Part shown: positions 59,002 to 64,000 of the stretch, in pieces | How positions within the stretch are numbered: position 1 is the first letter of the stretch | How the letters are laid out: every line of letters begins with the position of its first letter | Source of the DNA: Sphingopyxis microcysteis | Lineage (GTDB): Bacteria > Pseudomonadota > Alphaproteobacteria > Sphingomonadales > Sphingomonadaceae | DNA length: 64,000 nucleotides | Assembly (NCBI RefSeq): GCF_012274265.1 | Contig: NZ_JAANYY010000004.1 | Span: 372,001 to 436,000 of the forward strand | Direction of reading: 5' to 3' | Made by a program: the position numbers and the translations under genes | The notes under the pieces: generated by a model | Databases searched by the model: none | What the model was told of the DNA's origin: nothing | Seen by the model: only the letters and a program-made list of their open reading frames with translations

Positions 59002-60316
59002 AGCTGTCGGTCGTTCCATCGCGGTTGATGCGTTCGAGCGCGATGACCTTGCCCGCCTTGCGCACAACACGGAAGCGGAAATCGCTGACGCCCTCGACGG
59101 CGAAAAGATCATCGCCGAGCGGTTCGAGCGTGGCACGGAAACGCTCGCGCCAGGTGTAGAGCAGCTTGCCGTCCGCCATGGCGACCTGCGGACCATCATA
59201 GCGTCCGGCGACTGCCCTCATGTCGGCGGGCGTCAGCTGGACCGCCTTGGCGCGCGCGGCAAGCGTCGGCGCGAACCAGTCGGCGTCGGCCTGTTTCGCG
59301 GGATCGGCCTTTGCGACGTCCGCCATCGCCATGCGATGCGCGACGATCAGCGCGTCGGCGGATGTTACCCGATGATCGGGAGTGACGCCGCGCCCTTCGA
59401 AATCGCCGCGATCGACGGGGTCGTGGATCTGGCCGATCGGCACCTGGACGAAAAAGTCGGTCCCCACCGGCTTGCGGTCGACCGGGTGCGCGCCGCCCGC
59501 CGTGCGCTCGCCGACCAGCGTCGCGCGGCCGAGCTTTTGCAGCGAATAGCCGAACCATTCCGCCGCCGAAAAGCTGGTCGAGGACGTCAGCACATAGACG
59601 GGTTTGCCGGTCAGGCGTTTGGCGGGAAGGGCGGGGAGCACCCATTGGCCGCGGGCGACGCGGCGGCCATCGTCGGTGTAATAATAATCGAACAGCTCCT
59701 GATCCTTGTCGGCGCGGAACAGCTGGCTCGCAAGCAGCTGCGCCATCTCAAGATGCCCGCCATTATTGTAGCGCATGTCATAGATGACCGCGTCGCTATT
59801 CTCGATAAAGCGCATCGCGGCGGCCGCCGCGTCATGGCCGAGTTCGGGGTCGGCGAAGTGCGACATTCCGACATAGGCAATATTGCCCTCGAGCCGGCGC
59901 AGCTCAGTGAAGCCGAAATTTTTGCGTGCCTCGTCCCGCCGGTCGGTTTCGCGCAATTCGGCGGCGCGCGTGGGATCTTTCCGCGCGGCATAGTCGGCGG
60001 CGAACTTCGGATCGACGCCGACGAAGAAATGGAGGTCGTTGCTGGCCGCGACCAGATCTTTGGTCAGCGCCTGCGCGAGTGCGGCCTTGTCCTGCGCGCC
60101 ATCATAGTCGCCCTTGTCGAGATTGGCGCGCAGCGTGGCGGCGAGCGTCTTGGCCTTGTCGGCAAAGACGTAATTGGCCTCCAATGTTTGCCCAAGCTGC
60201 TCGACCACCCGTTGCCGGTCGGCGGGCGTCAACGGCGCCTCGCCGGTGGCGCCGACGCCGAGTAGCCACGCGGCCGCAACAACCGCAGCCGATCCGAACT
60301 TTCTCATGGGAAGCAT
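58985..60316 (-). CDS. S41-family peptidase, exported
   Basis: A 443-residue protein with a signal peptide (RKFGSAAVVAAAWLLGVGAT). The S41 core has VIYDMRYNNGGHLEMAQLLA, YVLTSSTSFSAAEWFGYSLQ with the catalytic Ser, and GERTAGGAHPVDRKP. The N-terminal TSP-like helices are ADRQRVVEQLGQTLEANYVF. The frame is open to a TTG at 60319; ATG 60316 or 60307 are the likely starts. It is co-transcribed with the MarR gene behind the palindromic operator, which suggests substrate-induced expression. Confidence 0.9.
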   Translation of the reverse strand: MLPMRKFGSAAVVAAAWLLGVGATGEAPLTPADRQRVVEQLGQTLEANYVFADKAKTLAATLRANLDKGDYDGAQDKAALAQALTKDLVAASNDLHFFVGVDPKFAADYAARKDPTRAAELRETDRRDEARKNFGFTELRRLEGNIAYVGMSHFADPELGHDAAAAAMRFIENSDAVIYDMRYNNGGHLEMAQLLASQLFRADKDQELFDYYYTDDGRRVARGQWVLPALPAKRLTGKPVYVLTSSTSFSAAEWFGYSLQKLGRATLVGERTAGGAHPVDRKPVGTDFFVQVPIGQIHDPVDRGDFEGRGVTPDHRVTSADALIVAHRMAMADVAKADPAKQADADWFAPTLAARAKAVQLTPADMRAVAGRYDGPQVAMADGKLLYTWRERFRATLEPLGDDLFAVEGVSDFRFRVVRKAGKVIALERINRDGTTDSYARLD

Positions 60317-60336
60317 CAATATTCACCCGTGACTCA

Positions 60337-60370
60337 GTTATACAATATATTGCGCAATATATTGTATAAC
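60337..60370. promoter_or_regulatory. Perfect 34-bp palindromic operator
   Basis: A perfectly symmetric site built from two CAATATATTG units separated by CG, each itself a palindrome, within TATA-rich arms. It lies about 20 bp upstream of the S41-MarR operon start. The spacing puts both units on one face of the helix, as expected for tandem MarR dimers. The core also resembles NrdR boxes, but no nrd gene is adjacent. Confidence 0.75.
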
Positions 60371-60401
60371 CCGCACAGGCAAGCGCGAAAACGGCTGTGC
60401 G

Positions 60402-61097
60402 TCAGGCGTAGGCGACCCAGCCGCGCCAGGTGAACGCCCCATAGAATTGCTCGACGCCGGTAAAGCCTGCGTCGCGCAAGACGGCTTCGTCCGCCTCCGG
60501 GCTCAACATCGCGACATGCGCGGCGACGGCGGCGCGGGCGGTGTTGGTCTGGTCGGGGTCGGCGCCCGAGGCGATGGCATAGGACGCGTAGCGATCGAGC
60601 CAGCGGTCGCGTTCGTCCGGGCCTTGCGGGAAGCTGCCATGCGCGGCGACGAATGGCGCGCCGGGTTTCAACCGCGCGCGGATTTGGGCCGCGGTCCGGA
60701 CGCGCTCGTCGGCGGCGAGGAAATGCAGGGTGAGCAGGCAGACGGCGCCATCGAAGGGGCCAGGAGGCGCGTCGTCAATATAGCCCTCGATCAGTTCGGC
60801 GCGATCGGCGTTGGCGCCAAGCGTGTGCGCGGCAAGGCGCAGCATCGCGGCTGCCGGATCGACGCCGGTGAAGGTCCAGCCGGGATAGGCCTCGGCCATC
60901 GCCTTGAGCTCGAGGCCGCCGCCAGCCCCGAGCACGAGAATGCGCGCGTCGGCGGGCACGCGTTCGGCGAGCAGCAGCCCGGTCATCCGATGCAGCGCGT
61001 CGAAGCCGGGAACGAAGCGGCGCGGGCCGTCGGCGTAGCGCGCAACCGCATCGGCATCGTTGAAATGGTCGAGGAAATGCTGGGCGCCGTCAGCCAT
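60402..61097 (-). CDS. SAM-dependent methyltransferase (class I)
   Basis: A 231-residue enzyme: RILVLGAGGGLELKAMAEAY (motif I), WTFTGVDPAAAMLRLAAHTL (motif II), APPGPFDGAVCLLTLHFLAA (motif IV) and LKPGAPFVAAHGSFPQGPDE. The substrate is unknown. Its start lies inside the end of the Rrf2 gene (8-bp overlap), so the two form an operon with the regulator first. Confidence 0.88.
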   Translation of the reverse strand: MADGAQHFLDHFNDADAVARYADGPRRFVPGFDALHRMTGLLLAERVPADARILVLGAGGGLELKAMAEAYPGWTFTGVDPAAAMLRLAAHTLGANADRAELIEGYIDDAPPGPFDGAVCLLTLHFLAADERVRTAAQIRARLKPGAPFVAAHGSFPQGPDERDRWLDRYASYAIASGADPDQTNTARAAVAAHVAMLSPEADEAVLRDAGFTGVEQFYGAFTWRGWVAYA

Positions 61098-61551
61098 GAA
61101 TATGATCCTTTACGGACGTCGCCGGGCGCGCCGCCATGCGGGCGTGGAAGTCGGCGGCGAGTTCGGCGAGCGTCACTTGCGCGAACCGTGCGAGCAGCAA
61201 CGCCTCCGCGTCGCGAAAGCTGGTGTCGAGCGCCGCGTTGACCGCCTGCTCGACCAGGCATCCGGGCGCGTCGGTGCGGTGGCCCATCGCCATCAGCGCG
61301 GGGCGGCCGATCGCGTCATAGATGTCGCGCATTGTGATATCGCCAAGCGCGCGCTGGATCGTCCACCCGCCGCCATGGCCCTTTTCGGAGCGGACGAACC
61401 CCGCATCGCGCAAACCGCCGAGGATGCGGCGGATCACCACGGGATGCGTCTGCATCGCCTGCGCCAGCGCCTCCGACGTCATCGGATCGCGCCGCTCGGC
61501 CATATGGAGGAGGACGTGGAGTACGCCCGAAAGTCGGCTGTCGCGTTTCAT
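61090..61551 (-). CDS. Rrf2-family transcriptional regulator
   Basis: A 153-residue winged-helix protein: SRLSGVLHVLLHMAERRDPM, TSEALAQAMQTHPVVIRRIL, GGLRDAGFVRSEKGHGGGWT. The usual Rrf2 three-cysteine cluster is absent (only one Cys, in APGCLVEQA), so an iron-sulfur cofactor is unlikely; it may sense another ligand. It controls the downstream methyltransferase and probably itself. Confidence 0.9.
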   Translation of the reverse strand: MKRDSRLSGVLHVLLHMAERRDPMTSEALAQAMQTHPVVIRRILGGLRDAGFVRSEKGHGGGWTIQRALGDITMRDIYDAIGRPALMAMGHRTDAPGCLVEQAVNAALDTSFRDAEALLLARFAQVTLAELAADFHARMAARPATSVKDHIHG

Positions 61552-61552
61552 G

Positions 61553-61592
61553 TAACTTTAAATAATACGTGAAATCGCCCTGTCAATCGATA
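61553..61592 (-). promoter_or_regulatory. Promoter/operator region of the Rrf2 operon
   Basis: On the minus strand TTGACA, 16 bp, then TATTTA precede the ATG. ACTTTAAATAAT and ATTTCACG surround the -10 and could hold an Rrf2 site. Confidence 0.5.
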
Positions 61593-61603
61593 GAGGCCGG
61601 AAT

Positions 61604-62107
61604 ATGCAGATCCGCCCCGCCACGTCCGCCGATGCCGCCGCAATCTGGGCGATCATCGGCCCCACGATCCGCGCCGGCGAAACCTACACGCTCGATCGCG
61701 ACATGACCGAGGCGGAGGCGATCGCCTATTGGTTCGGTGTGGGGAAGGCGGTGTTCGTTGCCGAAGCGGGGGGTGCCATTGTCGGCACCTATTATCTCCA
61801 CGCCAACCGGGCGGGCGGCGGTGCGCACGTCGCGAACTGCGGCTATATGACCGCGGCATCGGCCACGGGGCGCGGGGTCGCGCGGGCGATGGCCGAGCAT
61901 AGCCTGACCGAAGCGCGCGATCGCGGTTTCCGCGCGATGCAATTCAACTTCGTCGTCGCGACCAACGATCGCGCGGTACGCCTTTGGCAGTCGCTGGGGT
62001 TCGAGACTGTCGGGCGGTTGCCGGGCTCCTTCGCGCATCCGGCGCACGGCCTGGTCGATGCGCTGGTCATGTACCGCATGCTTGACCCGCAGCGACCGAG
62101 CGATTAG
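61604..62107 (+). CDS. GNAT acetyltransferase
   Basis: A 167-residue GNAT: MQIRPATSADAAAIWAIIGP, VGTYYLHANRAGGGAHVANC, GYMTAASATGRGVARAMAEH and NFVVATNDRAVRLWQSLGFE with TVGRLPGSFAH. The pattern fits amino-acid or small-molecule acetyltransferases of the phosphinothricin-like group. It stands alone; the intergenic region to 62290 contains no gene. Confidence 0.88.
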   Translation: MQIRPATSADAAAIWAIIGPTIRAGETYTLDRDMTEAEAIAYWFGVGKAVFVAEAGGAIVGTYYLHANRAGGGAHVANCGYMTAASATGRGVARAMAEHSLTEARDRGFRAMQFNFVVATNDRAVRLWQSLGFETVGRLPGSFAHPAHGLVDALVMYRMLDPQRPSD

Positions 62108-62290
62108 CCCCGCCGACGATGACCAGCAACCGATCCACCCGATTCAAGGCATATTGGCGCTCCTTTACCTAGGGGCGGCATGGCATCACCTTTGACCATC
62201 GCCGCCGTGACCGGAAGGCGAATGGTTGTCATCACATCATCAAACCATGATCCCCGGCTGCGGCGCGTTTTTTTTTGAAGAAGACGCGAC
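62108..62290. other. Intergenic region, nothing recognised
   Basis: Contains a GCGTTTTTTTTTGAAGAAG stretch before the next gene and no clear promoter, repeat or RNA. Confidence 0.4.
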
Positions 62291-62803
62291 ATGACCGACA
62301 CTTTGCTTGCCCTTTCGACCGCGCGGTGCCGCATCGCGCCCTTGCACGCCGACGATGCCGCGGCGCTGGCCGCCATCACTGACGCTTCGGTGACCGATCG
62401 CGTCGATTTCCTGCCCGCGCCCTTCACCGCGGCCGACGCGCGCGCGTTGATCGCGGGGTCGGGCGGCGGCGACGTGTTCCATGCGGTGCGCGACCGCAGC
62501 GGCGGGCGGCTGCACGGCGTGATCGGGGTCCACCGCCGCGATGCGCAGATGGTCGAGGTCGGTTACTGGTTCGCGGCGTCTGCGCGCGGGCAGGGACTGG
62601 CGACCGAGGCGGTCGAGGCGGTCGTGCGCGAAATCGCGGCGTCGCGCCCTAGCGCTGCGATCATCGCCGAATGCCATCCGAACAACGAACGCTCGCGCGC
62701 GCTGCTGCGCCGGATCGGGTTTCTGGCGACGGGGCAGGCGGGGCGGCGGTCCGGGCGCAAGGTGATGAAATGGCGCCCCGGTGCCGGGATCGACGTCTGC
62801 TGA
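62291..62803 (+). CDS. RimJ/RimL-type GNAT acetyltransferase
   Basis: A 170-residue GNAT: LSTARCRIAPLHADDAAALA, GVIGVHRRDAQMVEVGYWFA, ASARGQGLATEAVEAVVREI and IAECHPNNERSRALLRRIGF. It has the typical RimJ/RimL layout (G-x-x-x-x-x-R-x-x-x-x-x-V-E-V-G-Y-W). GAAGAAG precedes ATG 62291. Its stop directly abuts that of the convergent hydrolase. Confidence 0.9.
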   Translation: MTDTLLALSTARCRIAPLHADDAAALAAITDASVTDRVDFLPAPFTAADARALIAGSGGGDVFHAVRDRSGGRLHGVIGVHRRDAQMVEVGYWFAASARGQGLATEAVEAVVREIAASRPSAAIIAECHPNNERSRALLRRIGFLATGQAGRRSGRKVMKWRPGAGIDVC

Positions 62804-63553
62804 TCAATCCGCGCGCGCCACATCTTCTTTCAGCGCCTTGACGATCGCCGCCACCGACGTCGGTGCATAGGCAAAGCCCATATGGCCGCAATCGACCTCG
62901 ACCTGGCGATCGCTTTCGTGCGGCTGGCCGCGCGCGCTGCCCACCGCGACGACGCCGTCATAGGCCGACCACAAGGCAAAGGTCGGCATTTCGGGGCGCG
63001 GGGCGGGGTGGAAGTCGATCGGCGGATTGTCGACCGGATGGCGCGCGACGAGGTGGTAGAGGCGCCAGGCGCGATTGGCGCGGCGGCTGCCCGAAAAGGG
63101 CGAGCCGAGGGTGACGATGCGCGCGACCTTGTGCGGGTGATGCTTGGCATATTCGCGCGCGTAAATGCCGCCAAGGCTCCAGCCGACCAGCGCGGGAGCC
63201 TGACCGGTGCGATCGATGATCCATTGCACGCGGCTGTCGATCCGCTCGATGATGTCGGGGGTGGCGCCGCGGTTGAAGCCGAGCCCCCAGGCGTAGCAGC
63301 GAAAGCCCGCGCGGCGCAGGTCGGCGCGCAGCGCCTTGGTCGCCCAGTCGCCCGACAGGAACCCCGGCAGCACCATCACCGGCGGATGATCGCTGTCGGG
63401 ATTGGCCTCGGCGGGCATCGGCCGGATGCGCCCCCACAGCGCACGCGCGAGGCTTGTCACTTCGCGCCACAGCAGCCCCAGCGGCGGCAGCGCGTCGGGA
63501 TCGGGAATGCGCGCGGGCCATTCGGCGCGCCGGGTGAGGAAGCCGCGGATCAT
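62804..63553 (-). CDS. Lipase/esterase-like alpha/beta hydrolase
   Basis: A 249-residue protein: PPVMVLPGFLSGDWATKALR (oxyanion loop), APALVGWSLGGIYAREYAKH (nucleophile GWSLGG) and the Asp/His in TFALWSAYDGVVAVGSA and EVDCGHMGFAYAPTSV. This resembles triacylglycerol lipases that lack a signal. The N-terminus (MIRGFLTRRAEWPARIPDPD) has no signal peptide; the 22-residue VTSLARALWGRI may associate with the membrane. Confidence 0.88.
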   Translation of the reverse strand: MIRGFLTRRAEWPARIPDPDALPPLGLLWREVTSLARALWGRIRPMPAEANPDSDHPPVMVLPGFLSGDWATKALRADLRRAGFRCYAWGLGFNRGATPDIIERIDSRVQWIIDRTGQAPALVGWSLGGIYAREYAKHHPHKVARIVTLGSPFSGSRRANRAWRLYHLVARHPVDNPPIDFHPAPRPEMPTFALWSAYDGVVAVGSARGQPHESDRQVEVDCGHMGFAYAPTSVAAIVKALKEDVARAD

Positions 63554-63598
63554 GGCAAAACCCTATCACCGTCCCTCCCGCGAAAGGAGGGTTTGGGT

Positions 63599-64000
63599 TC
63601 AGCGCTTCGGAACCAGCTTGACCAGCTTGCCATTCTCGCCATCGGTCAGCAGCCATACGGTTCCGTCATCGCGCACCTCGACCTCGCGGATGCGGGTGCC
63701 GAAGTCCCAGCGATCGGCCTTGCTCAGCCGCTCGCCATCGATGCTGGCGCGGACGAGGCCTTCGCCCGAAAGCGCCCCCATCAGCAGGCTGTTCTTCCAG
63801 CCGGGATAGAGGTCGCCGCCGTACCATGCGAGGCCGCCGGGCGAGACTGCGGGGTTCCACCACAGCTTCGGCGCCGCAAATTCGGGCCGCGTCGGGTGGT
63901 CGGGGATCGCGCTGCCATTATAATGGTCGCCGTTCGACACCACCGGCCAGCCATAGTTGGCGCTGCGTTCGACAAGGTTGATTTCATCGCCGTGGCGCGG
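63599..64000 (-). CDS. PQQ-dependent sugar dehydrogenase, C-terminal part (start beyond the right edge)
   Basis: The visible 133 residues begin PRHGDEINLVERSANYGWPV and continue VSNGDHYNGSAIPDHPTRPE, KLWWNPAVSPGGLAWYGGDL, GWKNSLLMGALSGEGLVRAS and REVEVRDDGTVWLLTDGENG. The HGDEIN, NYGWP and APSGL-like (VSPGGLAWY) segments are the known six-bladed propeller signature of soluble aldose sugar dehydrogenases. The stop is at 63599; the N-terminal half including any signal peptide is outside the window. Confidence 0.9.
   Translation of the reverse strand, partial: PRHGDEINLVERSANYGWPVVSNGDHYNGSAIPDHPTRPEFAAPKLWWNPAVSPGGLAWYGGDLYPGWKNSLLMGALSGEGLVRASIDGERLSKADRWDFGTRIREVEVRDDGTVWLLTDGENGKLVKLVPKR

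Noticed and set aside
1-64000. tRNA, rRNA, riboswitch and CRISPR search by eye
   Set aside because: No cloverleaf, rRNA segment, known aptamer or repeat-spacer array was recognised; a covariance-model scan would settle this.

Overview
The window is a GC-rich, gene-dense stretch of a bacterial chromosome. Gene content points to an alphaproteobacterium of the order Sphingomonadales, most like Sphingopyxis or a close relative. This is an inference from the SciP cell-cycle regulator, the truB-rpsO-pnp cluster, a TorF-type porin, sphingomonad-style small proteins and the dispersed palindromic repeats; there is no rRNA in the window to confirm it. I saw no tRNA, rRNA, CRISPR array, transposase or integrase.

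Layout. 1-2472: a single-chain restriction-modification enzyme cut by the left edge, divergent from a small unknown gene. 2829-6733: lepA, an alpha/beta hydrolase, an XRE regulator and a GNAT enzyme. 6953-8093: a lipoprotein and sciP with an upstream partner. 8226-13753: mnmA, a DsbA-like protein, small membrane or charged proteins and hypotheticals. 13770-16880 is accessory: an HTH gene with special flanking motifs, a GIY-YIG gene inside palindromic repeats, and an AT-rich two-gene module (membrane protein plus membrane-anchored TIR-like/deoxyribosyltransferase-like protein) that looks horizontally acquired and possibly defensive. 17009-20585: the class I ribonucleotide reductase genes nrdA and nrdB, separated by a DUF559 nuclease gene and preceded by two NrdR-like boxes. 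21154-30564: a possible 20-residue peptide, a CHASE2-EAL phosphodiesterase, acyl-CoA dehydrogenase, tsaC, an EamA transporter, an SDR, a thioredoxin-fold protein and an acyl-CoA carboxylase subunit. 30761-38966: an acyltransferase broken by an amber codon, an S41 peptidase behind a BlaI-like operator, a wax ester synthase/DGAT, tdk, an M20 peptidase and GNATs. 38963-42859: truB-rpsO-pnp. 42964-54000: peptidases, a TetR/DUF4281 pair, prolyl aminopeptidase, ispG, a porin, an FMN 2-hydroxyacid dehydrogenase and an FAD oxidase/amidohydrolase pair. 55377-58516: three copies of one palindromic element between an amidohydrolase, a 3-hydroxyisobutyrate-dehydrogenase-like gene, ilvA and a thioesterase. 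58513-61551: a MarR-S41 operon behind a perfect 34-bp palindrome, then a methyltransferase-Rrf2 operon. 61604-64000: two GNATs, a lipase-like hydrolase and the C-terminal part of a PQQ sugar dehydrogenase.

The two observations I rate highest are these. First, a roughly 128-bp palindromic element sits in frame inside truB and adds about 43 residues to a loop; the same family surrounds the genes at 55-58 kb, where one copy carries a second palindrome nested inside it and seems to supply a start codon and ribosome binding site. Second, the AT-rich pair at 15388-16547 has translational coupling, membrane anchoring and a NAD/nucleotide-hydrolase-like domain, a combination seen in anti-phage effectors. 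Much of the rest is housekeeping: translation and tRNA modification (lepA, mnmA, tsaC, truB, rpsO), RNA decay (pnp), deoxynucleotide supply (nrdAB, tdk), isoprenoids (ispG) and amino-acid and acyl-CoA metabolism.
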